DNA from: Vulcanimicrobiota bacterium
GTDB taxonomy: Bacteria > Vulcanimicrobiota > Xenobia > Xenobiales > JADMJV01
Length of the DNA stretch: 64,000 nucleotides
Reading direction: 5' to 3'
Assembly (NCBI GenBank): GCA_019637395.1
Contig: JAHBVR010000024.1
Coordinates: forward strand, 1-64,000
A program made the translations under genes and the position numbers. This document shows, one piece after another, positions 7,224 through 17,099 of the stretch. The number at the start of each line of letters is the position of its first letter. The stretch's first letter is position 1. The notes beneath the pieces were generated by a model. It saw nothing but the letters and a program-made list of their open reading frames with translations, did not search any database and had not been told where the DNA came from.

Positions 7224-8506
7224 CAGTCGCGACGGCCGAAGAGGCTTCCCCAGCCTTTGGGACGTTCACCCGGACCGGGCGGGGGAGGCGCCTGCTGCTG
7301 TTGATGGTCACTCATCTGCTTGGCCGCCACCTGAGCGGCCAGCTGACCCCACTCGTCCTTCAGGCGTTCGTGGCGTTGCTGCAGCTCATAATGGCTGCGC
7401 TGGACGGCGTCGAGTTTGGAGCGCAGCTCGCCGATTTCCGCATAGGTCTGATTGACCAGCTCGTTCTTTTCGGCCATTTCCGCCTGGGCTTCGGCCAGCC
7501 GTTCCACCAACCGCCGTGATTCTTCCGGGCTGGTGCCGGTGGCGCCGCTGCCGGCCATTTGTAGTTTGTAAGTCAGGCTGGTGACTTGCTCGCGCAAGCG
7601 GCGAATCTCATCGTCGCGTTCGCGCAAGACCTTTTCATGGTCTCCGCCGCTCTGCTCCAGCTCGCGTTTTTGTTGCTCCCACGATTCTTGCATGCTGGTC
7701 AGACGATCGATCTCGCCTTGCAGGGAGCGGTTTTCCAGGCTCCAGCGGGCCCGTTCGGCGTCCATGGCCAGGCTGGAAGACTGCAGTTCTTCGATTTCCG
7801 CGCGCAGACGTTCTGCGTGGTCGGCAGCTTCCTGGCGCAGTTGGCGCTCCAGGGCGACTTCTCTGGAGAGGCGCTGGAGCAGTTGCTGAGTTCCGTCATC
7901 GTGCTGCTGCGCCTGGCGGTTCATTTGCTCCAGGTCGTGGCGGGCGCCTTCTGACTCCTGCAGGCGCTTTTCCAGCTCGCGCCGGGCGGCTTCCAGCTCC
8001 TGCCGGAGGCGCTCCGATTCTTCCAGGCGCTGGCGGAATTCTTCGCGAGCCAGGTCCTGATGCCGGAGCTGCCCTTCCAATTCCAGAATGCGTTGTTCCA
8101 GGACTTCAATTTCATAGGGATGGCTGACCGGCTCCGCGACGGCGGCCGGAATGGGCCGAAATTGCTCCATGGCGGCACCGATGGCCGATTTGATCTCCTG
8201 GTGCAAGATTTCCAGGGTAAAGTCGCTGGCGCGCCGGCCCATGCGCCGGCGGCGGTCCCGTTCCCCCGCAAAGGTATCGGGATTCTTCTCGCTGCGCGGG
8301 GGCAGGACCCGGGGGCGTTGGACTGGTGCGGCCTCTTCCGCGGAGGGGGGGGAGTGGCGCAGACGGTCTACCTCTGAGGGGCGCAGCAGATAGTCGCCAC
8401 CACGGCGTGTGGCGCGCGCCAGACCGCGTTTGATCCAGGAACGCAATTGTCCATCGCTCACACCGAGTTGCTCGGCGCTTTCCTCGAGGCTGAGAAAGTC
8501 AGACAT
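7223..8506 (-). CDS. HTH-domain protein with long coiled coil
   Basis: The first 50 residues form an excisionase/MerR-type DNA-binding domain (LSLEESAEQLGVSDGQLRSWIKRGL, then YLLRPSEVDRLR). A Pro-rich linker and a basic RRRRMGRRASDFTLEI segment follow. From about residue 125 to 395 the protein is almost continuous Glu/Arg/Gln-rich coiled coil, and it ends in a short Pro/Gly tail. Total length is 427 aa. It is the first gene of the leftward operon and may be a regulator or a nucleoid/cell-structure protein. No specific family is recognised. Confidence 0.75.
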   Translation of the reverse strand: MSDFLSLEESAEQLGVSDGQLRSWIKRGLARATRRGGDYLLRPSEVDRLRHSPPSAEEAAPVQRPRVLPPRSEKNPDTFAGERDRRRRMGRRASDFTLEILHQEIKSAIGAAMEQFRPIPAAVAEPVSHPYEIEVLEQRILELEGQLRHQDLAREEFRQRLEESERLRQELEAARRELEKRLQESEGARHDLEQMNRQAQQHDDGTQQLLQRLSREVALERQLRQEAADHAERLRAEIEELQSSSLAMDAERARWSLENRSLQGEIDRLTSMQESWEQQKRELEQSGGDHEKVLRERDDEIRRLREQVTSLTYKLQMAGSGATGTSPEESRRLVERLAEAQAEMAEKNELVNQTYAEIGELRSKLDAVQRSHYELQQRHERLKDEWGQLAAQVAAKQMSDHQQQQAPPPPGPGERPKGWGSLFGRRD

Positions 8507-8589
8507 TCCGGGCGCTTCGCCCAGTACGCGAGCGGATCCTGGAGCGCTCTGGCAGGAGTCTGTGGAGCACGACGGAAAGCCCAGCAGCT

Positions 8590-9069
8590 ATGAAGAAGAC
8601 TTTGGCACTCTGCTTATTGACGTTGCTGTGCGGATGTTCGCAGCCCGCCCCGCCCGCGGCTTCGGGCACACCGGTGGCAGCCACGCCGGTCACTCAAGAC
8701 TTTTCCACCTTGACGGGTAAGACCGTCAAAGATTTTACCATCGCTCCTTTTGGCGGACTGAGTAAGGACCTGTCCACGCTGGTGGGCGCCAAGTTGGAGG
8801 CGGGCAAAGGGGCTTATGTTCCTTTTATCGAGCCCAGTTCCGGCAACAAATTCGTAGTTGCTTTCATACCCGGGGCGGACCCGGCCGAGGTCGACTCGCG
8901 CGCCGCCGGCCCCTTGAAAGTTTCCGGCCAGTTCAAGTCTATCGAGGACGGTGCGCTGGCCAAGTCTTTGGAAGGTAAGCTGGGGGGCAGCCTGTTCCAA
9001 CAGGACGGCAAGCCGGTCTATTTATTGCTGGACAGCGATCCCTGGCCCGCTCCGAAGGGAACCCCCTAG
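8590..9069 (+). CDS. Putative lipoprotein
   Basis: The 159-aa product starts with a type II signal peptide (MKKTLALCLLTLLCGCSQ; probable lipidated Cys at 16) followed by a Pro/Ala linker. The mature part repeats a Lys/Thr-rich TLTGKTVKDF / STLVGAKLEAGKG pattern and ends in hydrophobic strands (KPVYLLLDSDPW). No known family is recognised. Its stop codon (9067-9069) directly abuts the GTG of the FlhA_C-like gene, so the two are co-transcribed and probably co-translated. It is divergent from the HTH/coiled-coil gene. Confidence 0.75.
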   Translation: MKKTLALCLLTLLCGCSQPAPPAASGTPVAATPVTQDFSTLTGKTVKDFTIAPFGGLSKDLSTLVGAKLEAGKGAYVPFIEPSSGNKFVVAFIPGADPAEVDSRAAGPLKVSGQFKSIEDGALAKSLEGKLGGSLFQQDGKPVYLLLDSDPWPAPKGTP

Positions 9070-10377
9070 GTGGCCAGAAACCGAGCCGAAGAGGAGCTGC
9101 AGGAACTTCACGTTTTGCGCGTGGGGGAGGTGTTCGAGCCGTTTGCGCCCTGGCGCCGGAACGAACAGGGTAAGCAGGTCTACATCAAGCTGTCTCGCAA
9201 CGAGGAGGTTTCTTACCTCTACGTGGGCTCTCAGTTAAGTGTGCGGGCTGAGTTGCAACAGGCTCTGATGCGGCTGGTCAATGACGGCTGGATGGTCGAA
9301 GGGGAGGTCGTCGTCCAATTCGACGGCCGCAGCGAGCCCGGCACCGATCCTTATGTCTACCGTGAGCCTTTGATGCTCGAGTTGGGTAAGGCTTTATTGC
9401 CTCTGGTCGATCCTCAAAACGGCTCCCCGCTGGTGCCCAAGGTGGAGCAGATTCGTGAAGAGGTCGCCCGCGAGGTCGGCCTGGTCATTCCGCCGTTGCG
9501 GATTTCCGACAATCTGCAATTGGAAAATCAGTATTTGCTGCGCATCAAAGATGCCCCGGTAGCGGTGGGCGAAGTCTACCTGGATCGCATGATGGTGCTG
9601 GGAAATCTGGATCTTTTGGGACAATTGGAGGGCGGCATCACCCAGGACCCGGTGCACCGCCTGCCGGCCAAGTGGATTCAGGGTGAACTCAAGGAAAAGG
9701 CGGAGAATTTGGGCTGTCCCGTGCTCGGTCCGCTGGCCGTCATGGTGGCCCACTTGAAGGGCCTGATTATGGGCGCCTGTCCAGAGTTGCTGGGTTTGCA
9801 GGAAACTTACGATCTCATTCATCGACTGCGCAGCTCGCACCCGGTAGTGGTCGAGGAATTCCTCAATGACCGCCGCCTGTTGCGGCGGGTTCGCAAAGTT
9901 CTTCAGGGTTTGCTGGAGCAGCGCGTGGCCATTCGCGATCTGGTGACCATTATGGAGATCTGTGGCGACCATGTCGACCTTCTTGATAACGTCGAAGAGG
10001 TGACCGAGCGCTGCCGGGTGGCTCTGGCCCGCCAGATCTGCGCTTCGGTGGTAGACCGCGAAGGCGGCCTGCGGGTGCTGGCGCTGGGCCCGGTGGCCGA
10101 GCAGGCCATCCGCGAAAGCTTGCTGAGCGGCAAAAATTGGAGTCATGACCAGGTGGAGCAATTGGAGCGAGCGGTGCGCAAGGCGCGCGACGAACACGAT
10201 CATCCACCGGTTTTGATCACCGATCCTCCGACCCGGCGGGTAGTCCAGCGTTGGCTCCAGCATGCGCTACCGGATTTGACCATTTTGTCGACCGAAGAAT
10301 TGGTGGCCGGTTTCAAGGTGGAGGTGGCCGCCATGGTGGAGCTGCACTCCGCTCCCACTCCCTCGGGAGTGGCCTGA
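9070..10377 (+). CDS. Soluble protein homologous to the FlhA/SctV cytoplasmic domain
   Basis: In flagella and type III secretion, FlhA/SctV forms the nonameric export gate: an N-terminal membrane domain plus a cytoplasmic domain that docks chaperones and substrates. This 435-aa protein matches only the cytoplasmic part. Visible matches are LGKALLPLVDPQNG (about 105-118), EVGLVIPPLRISDNLQL (135-151), DPVHRLPAKWI (193-203), VMVAHLKGLI (224-233), LLEQRVAIRDLVTIME (281-296) and the terminal PTRRVVQRWLQHALPDL and LSTEELV. Residues 1-95 are a distinct N-terminal domain with no membrane helix. No flagellar or secretion genes are nearby. It begins with GTG right after the lipoprotein stop. Function unknown; a scaffold or decoy role is only inference. 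Confidence 0.75.
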   Translation: MARNRAEEELQELHVLRVGEVFEPFAPWRRNEQGKQVYIKLSRNEEVSYLYVGSQLSVRAELQQALMRLVNDGWMVEGEVVVQFDGRSEPGTDPYVYREPLMLELGKALLPLVDPQNGSPLVPKVEQIREEVAREVGLVIPPLRISDNLQLENQYLLRIKDAPVAVGEVYLDRMMVLGNLDLLGQLEGGITQDPVHRLPAKWIQGELKEKAENLGCPVLGPLAVMVAHLKGLIMGACPELLGLQETYDLIHRLRSSHPVVVEEFLNDRRLLRRVRKVLQGLLEQRVAIRDLVTIMEICGDHVDLLDNVEEVTERCRVALARQICASVVDREGGLRVLALGPVAEQAIRESLLSGKNWSHDQVEQLERAVRKARDEHDHPPVLITDPPTRRVVQRWLQHALPDLTILSTEELVAGFKVEVAAMVELHSAPTPSGVA

Positions 10378-10414
10378 GGCGCAACCTTTCCCGGGGTGGC
10401 CGGTTAGACGGCCT

Positions 10415-12145
<1,731 letters not shown>

Positions 12146-12154
12146 CGAGAATTT

Positions 12155-13396
12155 ATGTGGAGTCGTCGCGCTTTTCTACGCACCAGCGGATTATCGGTAT
12201 TCGGTTTGACCCTGGGTGGAGTGCCTGGTTTTCTGACGCGCGCGGCCCACGCCGCTCCCGGCGGTATCCAGGCCAGGCGCCCCATCCTGGTGACGATTTT
12301 TCAGCGGGGAGCCATGGACGGCTTGATGGCGGTGCAACCGCTGGCTGACAAGGATTTGGCCCAGTTGCGGCCGGGATTGATGTTGCCTCCCGGTGGTGAG
12401 AACGGCTTGATTCAGCTGGACGGCCGCTTCGGCATTCACCCGCGCGGCGGTGCCCTGGCCGATCTTTACAAGCAGGGCCGGCTGGCGGTCGTGCATGGGA
12501 TAGGATCACCCGAGAAGAATCGCTCTCACTTTGACGCTCAGGACTACATGGAGACGGGCACACCCGGTGTCAAGAGCACTCAAAGCGGCTGGTTGAACCG
12601 GGCGGTGGGCCTGACCGGCCACGAGCATTCGGCTTATCAGGCGGTGGCCATGACTTCGAGCATGCCGCGTTCCTTGTCGGGCAACATTCCGGCCCTGGCC
12701 GTCGGCAATTTGGAGGAATTCCAGGTGCGCGCCGGAGCCGGTGCCGATTCCTTGGAAAGCCTGTATGCCCAGGCTACCGGTGGTAAGACCGGGCAGTTGT
12801 TATCCAAGCGCGGCACCGAGGCCTTTGAGGCTACCAGAGTTCTTTCGCCCGATAATATTCGTAGTTATCGCCCTGCTAACGGGGCTGTTTACCCGGCCGG
12901 TGTGCTGGCTCGCGGATTGCGCCAGGTGGCTCAGTTGATCAAGACCGAAGTGGGGCTGGAAGTGGCTTTCGTGGAGAGCAACGGCTGGGACACCCATGTG
13001 GCCCAGGGTACGAGTCAGGGGAACTTTGCTCGACTTTTTGGTGAACTATCGAATTCGATCGCGGCTTTCTGGAAGGACCTGGGTCCGGATTACCAGCAAC
13101 GAGTCACCATCATGACCATGACCGAGTTCGGCCGAACCGTTCATCAGAACGGCTCCAACGGCACCGACCATGGCCGCGGATCCTGCATGTTCGTGCTCGG
13201 CAATGACGTCAAGGGTGGCAAGGTTTACGGCAATGTAGGCGCTTTCGCCAAAGAGGCCCTGGAGGACGGCCGCGACTTGCCCGTCAGCACCGACTTTCGC
13301 TCGCTTTTCTCCAACGTGGCCACCGGCCACCTCAAACTGGCCAGCGGCGGCGACCTCTTCCCCGGCTGGCAGGGACCCTCCCTCAGCGTGGTCTAG
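12155..13396 (+). CDS. DUF1501 domain protein with Tat-like signal
   Basis: A 413-aa partner of the preceding DUF1800 protein. The N-terminus MWSRRAFLRTSGLSVFGLTLGG resembles a twin-arginine signal (RRAFLR). Family features are TIFQRGAMDGLMAVQPLAD, IGSPEKNRSHFDAQDYMETG, ESNGWDTHVAQG and the C-terminal TMTEFGRTVHQNGSNGTDHGRG, which resembles the alkaline phosphatase/sulfatase fold with possible metal ligands in GTDHG. A GGAGG ribosome binding site lies 12 nt upstream. Export folded through Tat suggests a cofactor or metal, but the substrate is unknown. Confidence 0.92.
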   Translation: MWSRRAFLRTSGLSVFGLTLGGVPGFLTRAAHAAPGGIQARRPILVTIFQRGAMDGLMAVQPLADKDLAQLRPGLMLPPGGENGLIQLDGRFGIHPRGGALADLYKQGRLAVVHGIGSPEKNRSHFDAQDYMETGTPGVKSTQSGWLNRAVGLTGHEHSAYQAVAMTSSMPRSLSGNIPALAVGNLEEFQVRAGAGADSLESLYAQATGGKTGQLLSKRGTEAFEATRVLSPDNIRSYRPANGAVYPAGVLARGLRQVAQLIKTEVGLEVAFVESNGWDTHVAQGTSQGNFARLFGELSNSIAAFWKDLGPDYQQRVTIMTMTEFGRTVHQNGSNGTDHGRGSCMFVLGNDVKGGKVYGNVGAFAKEALEDGRDLPVSTDFRSLFSNVATGHLKLASGGDLFPGWQGPSLSVV

Positions 13397-13400
13397 GGGC

Positions 13401-13426
13401 AAAAAAAGACCCTCTTGCGAGGGTCT
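13401..13426 (-). terminator. Rho-independent terminator of the phasin-like gene
   Basis: AGACCCTC/GAGGGTCT stem (13407-13426) with a 4-nt loop, followed on the minus strand by seven T (13407-13401). It is oriented for the gene ending at 13492 and may also slow read-through from the DUF1501 gene ending at 13396. Confidence 0.8.
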
Positions 13427-13491
13427 GGCTACGTGACGGGTGGGACTTCCGTAGAGGTCCCGGGGTTGGGTCATGCGATTGGGAAGAAAAC

Positions 13492-13815
13492 TTACTGCTT
13501 GCTGAATTGGGCGACTTGCTTGTTGAGTTGTTCGACCGAGGCTTTGCTGGCCTGCTGGTAGCTCTGCACCTGGAAGGAGAGCAGCTTGTCGAACAGATCG
13601 GCGAAGAGGCGGGTGGACTGCTTGATTTGCTCGCCGGCCTGCTCGATGAGCTTGACGCTCTCTTCGCGGTTTTTCTTGTTGAATTCGATGATCTGAGCGG
13701 CGGTCTTCTCGCCTTGCTCGGCCACTTTCACCCAGTTGTGCAGCGCCTTGACGCTCTGGTCGAGGATCAGCTCGCTGACTTGGAAGGGGTTGACGGGAAA
13801 TTTAATCTGGCTCAT
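13492..13815 (-). CDS. Phasin-like protein
   Basis: A 107-aa all-helical protein (MSQIKFPVNPFQVSELIL...). The body resembles phasin-family proteins that coat polyhydroxyalkanoate granules: SVKALHNWVKVAEQGEKTA, then Asn/Lys/Glu-rich amphipathic helices. The ATG at 13815 has an AAAGGA site upstream; the frame stays open further upstream, but the extra sequence is Arg/Pro-rich and not protein-like. It is monocistronic with its own terminator. No PHA synthase lies in the window, so a granule role is inferred from family resemblance only. Confidence 0.65.
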   Translation of the reverse strand: MSQIKFPVNPFQVSELILDQSVKALHNWVKVAEQGEKTAAQIIEFNKKNREESVKLIEQAGEQIKQSTRLFADLFDKLLSFQVQSYQQASKASVEQLNKQVAQFSKQ

Positions 13816-13966
13816 TTTCGTGTGTCCTTTGCGTTGTCGATGGACGGACAATAGACGGGACCTGTTGCACTTTCGCTGCGCAACCGTTTTGCAATCGTAA
13901 CACCTTGGTCCGCGGGAGATTCGAGGCTTTTTGCAGAAGGCAGGGGAAACAAAGGAGGTCGGAGCG

Positions 13967-14506
13967 GTGAAAGTACACGACGGTGGCTCGGTCCAATGGC
14001 AACCTGGTCGGAACCAGGGCGTTCGCAGGGAATCTTCTGATGTGCCTAAGGAGACGTTCGTCTCCGGTGGAAATGACTGGGCTCCGGTTAAGCCCAACGT
14101 TACTGCGGCAGTCAGCCACAAGCCCTCGGCCTTGCGGAATTTCACCGGCGCTATGACACTGGCTCTGGGATTGGCTCTGACCCTGGGCGCCACCGGCTGC
14201 GCTTCGGTGGCTACCGCCCAGGCGGCTGAAAAGACCCCGATCGTGCAGACCCAGACCAGGCCGGCTCAGCAAGATAGCACCAAAGCAAGCGCCTCCTATC
14301 AAATCGGCAAAGGCCTCCATGAGATCGGTAAGGGCACCAAAGAAGCTGCCCGGCCCGCCCTCGACAAAGGCAAAGAAGTTGGCAAAGAGATTGGTAAGGC
14401 CGGCAAAGAGGTCGGGCAAGAAATCGGCAAAGCCGGCAAAAAATTTGGGTTGGGTGTGGCCAAGGAAGCCAAATCTTTTTGGAAAGGCCTTACCGGTAAA
14501 GAATAG
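13967..14506 (+). CDS. Putative membrane-associated protein with Lys/Gly/Glu repeat tail
   Basis: GTG start at 13967, preceded by an AAAGGAGG site 8 nt away, giving 179 aa. About 60 polar residues precede a hydrophobic segment with a lipobox-like end (MTLALGLALTLGATGCAS). After that comes a repetitive amphipathic tail built from GKEVGKEIGKAGKEVG-type units. A second start at 14153 (ATG) would give a conventional lipoprotein signal, but its ribosome binding site is weak. The tail resembles LEA-like or membrane-surface helices. No family is recognised. It ends one base from the convergent msrB gene. Confidence 0.6.
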   Translation: MKVHDGGSVQWQPGRNQGVRRESSDVPKETFVSGGNDWAPVKPNVTAAVSHKPSALRNFTGAMTLALGLALTLGATGCASVATAQAAEKTPIVQTQTRPAQQDSTKASASYQIGKGLHEIGKGTKEAARPALDKGKEVGKEIGKAGKEVGQEIGKAGKKFGLGVAKEAKSFWKGLTGKE

Positions 14507-14507
14507 C

Positions 14508-14957
14508 CTACCTGGCCGCCGGTTTGAATTTCAAGCTGATCGAATTGATGCAGTAGCGCAGTCCGGTCGGCTGAGGGCCGTCTTCGAAGACATGGCCGAG
14601 ATGGCTGTTGCAACTGGCGCAACGTACTTCGATGCGATGCATCCCGTGGCTATCGTCCTTGAGCAGCAACACTCGGTCCTTGGCGGCTACGGCGAAGAAG
14701 GAAGGCCAACCGCAGCCGGAGTGAAACTTGGTGTTCGATTTGAAGAGCTCGTTGCCGCAAGCGGCGCAGTAATACGTGCCTTTTTCCGTGGTGTCGGTAT
14801 ATTCTCCCTGGAAGGCCGGCTCGGTAGCAGATTTGCGGAGTACCTCGTACTGTTCCGGCGTCAACTGTTTCTTCCACTCCGCCTCGCTTTTCACGACTTT
14901 GGGCGGAGCGGCCAGAGCCAGCAGGGGGAGCAGCAGTGCAATCAGAGTTTTCTTCAT
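14508..14957 (-). CDS. msrB: Peptide-methionine (R)-S-oxide reductase, exported
   Basis: Repairs methionine-R-sulfoxide in proteins. The 149-aa product has a signal peptide (MKKTLIALLLPLLALAAP), so it works outside the cytoplasm. Family motifs are LTPEQYEVLRKSATEPAF, the two zinc-binding CxxC pairs (CAACG and CASCN), HSGCGWPSFF, HLGHVFEDGP and the catalytic Cys in RYCINSISLKF. It needs an electron donor such as a periplasmic thioredoxin-like protein; the TlpA-like gene at 23545 is a possible but unlinked partner. Confidence 0.95.
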   Translation of the reverse strand: MKKTLIALLLPLLALAAPPKVVKSEAEWKKQLTPEQYEVLRKSATEPAFQGEYTDTTEKGTYYCAACGNELFKSNTKFHSGCGWPSFFAVAAKDRVLLLKDDSHGMHRIEVRCASCNSHLGHVFEDGPQPTGLRYCINSISLKFKPAAR

Positions 14958-14995
14958 AGCTCGCCCAATGCGGCCGGCTACCTTCCAGTTCCCCG

Positions 14996-15859
14996 ATGAC
15001 TCCGCCGGCTTTAGGGCTTCTGTTGATAGCTGCCTGTCTTCACGCCGGATGGAATTTTCGTTTGAAGTCCTGCCGGGAGCGCCTGGTGGTGTTGTGGTGG
15101 TCCCTGGCGTTCTCGGCTCTGGCGGTTTTGCCCGTGTTGCTTTGGGTTCCGTTGCCGCAGGGGCGTGCCTGGACTTTCGTGCTGGCCAGCGCGGCGGCTC
15201 AGGCGGCCTACCTGGCTCTGCTCAGCCTGGCTTATTCTCTGGCCGATTTTTCGCTGGTTTACCCGGTGGCGCGTGGCAGCGCTCCCCTGTTTTTGCTGCT
15301 CTGGTCCACTCAATTGCTGCATGAACCCCTGCAGGTTCAGGGATTGGTCGGAGTGGGGGTGCTCAGTCTGGGGCTGATGGGCATGGGGTTGAGCGGAATC
15401 CTCGGCTCGGGGACCCGGTTACGCCCGGGTCAGCAAATGGCGGCTTTGTTGGCTGCCTTAGGCGTGGCCTGCACCATTTCCATTTACACCGCCATCGACG
15501 GCTATGCGGTCAAGGCTACTCCGGCCCTGTCTTACTTCGTGGCCCAGTGGTGTCTCAGCGTGGTGCTGGCACTGCCGCCGCTGCTGCTGCGCAATCGTTG
15601 GAGTTCCCTGGTCGAGGTCTTGAAGTGCGAACGAGCCGGCGTAGCCTGGGTGGGATTAGGAAGCGCGCTGGCTTATTTTCTGGCCTTGCAGGCCTACACT
15701 CTGGCACCGGTCGGCTATGCCGGCGCGGTCCGCGAGGTCAGTGTGGTATTGGGCGCTTTTCTAGGCTGGCGCTTCGGCGGTGAGCCCGGCGGTCCGGCCC
15801 GATTATTCTCGGCCGTGGTGATTTTTTGCGGAATCTTGCTGGTGGCCACTTCGCGCTGA
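14996..15859 (+). CDS. EamA/DMT-family transporter
   Basis: A 287-aa protein with about ten hydrophobic helices in two similar halves, as in the drug/metabolite transporter superfamily. The first half ends near YPVARGSAPLFLLLWS and the second near APVGYAGAVREVSVVLGAFLGW, both typical EamA segments. It is transcribed divergently from msrB. The last 57 nt overlap tail-to-tail with the creatininase-like gene. The substrate cannot be told from sequence. Confidence 0.88.
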   Translation: MTPPALGLLLIAACLHAGWNFRLKSCRERLVVLWWSLAFSALAVLPVLLWVPLPQGRAWTFVLASAAAQAAYLALLSLAYSLADFSLVYPVARGSAPLFLLLWSTQLLHEPLQVQGLVGVGVLSLGLMGMGLSGILGSGTRLRPGQQMAALLAALGVACTISIYTAIDGYAVKATPALSYFVAQWCLSVVLALPPLLLRNRWSSLVEVLKCERAGVAWVGLGSALAYFLALQAYTLAPVGYAGAVREVSVVLGAFLGWRFGGEPGGPARLFSAVVIFCGILLVATSR

Positions 15860-16927
15860 CCAGAGCTCTCGCCAGGCGCCTTCCACCCAGCCTTGCCGGC
15901 GCCGCTGCTGACGACGTCGCCATTGCTCATGCAGTTCGGCGATGTGCAGCTGGATTTCGGCTACGGCTGCCGCCATCCAGAGTTTTCCCTTGGCGGCTGT
16001 GCCCAGGCTGGGGTGGCCGTAGCTGCCGGTGCGAGTGTCGTCCGACCAGGGGGGATTGAGGATCAGAGCGCCCTCTCCGCTCCAGTCCATCTTGTAGTTG
16101 GCCGTTTCCAGAAAGTCGGGCTCGTCGACCACCCATTCCATGCGCACCTGCTCCGGTTTGAGGTGCAGCAGATAGCTGGTCTCCAATTCACAGGCGTGAC
16201 CCATGATGCGGCTTTGCCTATGTTGGCGCAGACTTGCTTCGGCTTGACCGGAAGCGGTGTGCAAAAACGTGGTGGCCGTGAGCGCCTCGGGTAGCTGTTC
16301 ACCAGCGAACTTACAGATGTTGACCAGGAAACTGTGATTGCCGCCGTGGCCGTTCAGAAAGTAGATGACCGAGTGTTGGCGAGCCAGACGGTGGGCCAAT
16401 TCGGTGAATAAGTCTTCGAAAATTCGAGGATCGAGGGAGAGCGTACCCGGGTATTGGCGCCGATGAGTGCTCACGCCATAAGGCCAGACCAGCAGCCGGG
16501 TGGGTCGGGGCTCTAACTGAAGTTGGCGGGCCAGCCCGTCGGCAATGAGGCTGTCGGTGGACAGGGGCAGGTGAAAACCGTGTTGCTCGGTATGGCCGAT
16601 GGGCACGATGGCGGTGGTTCCGTTGATGTGCATGGGCGGAGGCTGATAGGGGATGACCGGCAGGCCGCAATAGCTGCGCGGACCCAGCAGGCGGACGTCA
16701 TGGAAGCCGTCCTCCCGGAGGATATCCACCAGAGACGCGATCATCGGTTCGAGATTCAGTTCCAGGGGAGCGGCAAATCCGTAGGGGATGGAGGGGAGCA
16801 GGACGACATCCAGCCCGCCCACGACTTTGACATGACCGTTGCGGCAGCCCCCCAAGGGGAGGACGACCGGAAGGTCGCGCGAGAGTTCTTCCACCTGCGG
16901 AAAGACCAGATCTTCATAGTGAATCAT
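15803..16927 (-). CDS. Creatininase-family amidohydrolase with extra N-terminal region
   Basis: Creatininase-family enzymes hydrolyse cyclic amides or formamides with metal ions. Residues about 107-330 carry the family core: VPIGHTEQHGFHLPLSTDSLIA (metal His/Asp), VSTHRRQYPGTLSL, FLNGHGGNHSFL and HACELETSYLL. The first 100 residues (VVLPLGGCRNGHVKVVGGLDVVLLPSIPYGFA) look like a degenerate copy of the same start, with the metal ligands lost. The last 20 residues come from DNA antisense to the EamA gene and may be a read-through extension. Total 374 aa. The substrate is unknown. Confidence 0.8.
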   Translation of the reverse strand: MIHYEDLVFPQVEELSRDLPVVLPLGGCRNGHVKVVGGLDVVLLPSIPYGFAAPLELNLEPMIASLVDILREDGFHDVRLLGPRSYCGLPVIPYQPPPMHINGTTAIVPIGHTEQHGFHLPLSTDSLIADGLARQLQLEPRPTRLLVWPYGVSTHRRQYPGTLSLDPRIFEDLFTELAHRLARQHSVIYFLNGHGGNHSFLVNICKFAGEQLPEALTATTFLHTASGQAEASLRQHRQSRIMGHACELETSYLLHLKPEQVRMEWVVDEPDFLETANYKMDWSGEGALILNPPWSDDTRTGSYGHPSLGTAAKGKLWMAAAVAEIQLHIAELHEQWRRRQQRRRQGWVEGAWRELWSARSGHQQDSAKNHHGRE

Positions 16928-16969
16928 GGTGCCCCATAGTTAACCGACTGTACACAATTTGGAGTTAAT

Positions 16970-16998
16970 TTGTAACATGAGCAACAGTCCTGTTACAA
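16970..16998. promoter_or_regulatory. Inverted repeat, possible operator
   Basis: TTGTAACA (16970-16977) and TGTTACAA (16991-16998) are perfect inverted 8-mers with a 13-nt spacer. They lie in the 172-nt gap between the divergent creatininase-like gene and the gene at 17100. The centre-to-centre distance of 21 nt (two helical turns) suits a dimeric regulator. No recogniser is known. Confidence 0.4.
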
Positions 16999-17099
16999 CT
17001 TTGCCCCCACAACGGCAGTCAATTTAAGGATAATTTTAGTGGGCCCGGTAAACAAAACAAACGGGTGCCGCAAGAAATGCAGAGAGGAGTAACCGACCG

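Noticed and set aside
9070-10377. Part of a flagellar or type III secretion locus
   Set aside because: No other export-apparatus, rod, hook or needle gene occurs in the window, and the membrane half of FlhA is missing.
13816-14193. Extended N-terminus of the phasin-like gene
   Set aside because: The upstream residues are Arg/Pro/Cys-rich and overlap the divergent gene; the ATG at 13815 has a good AAAGGA site.
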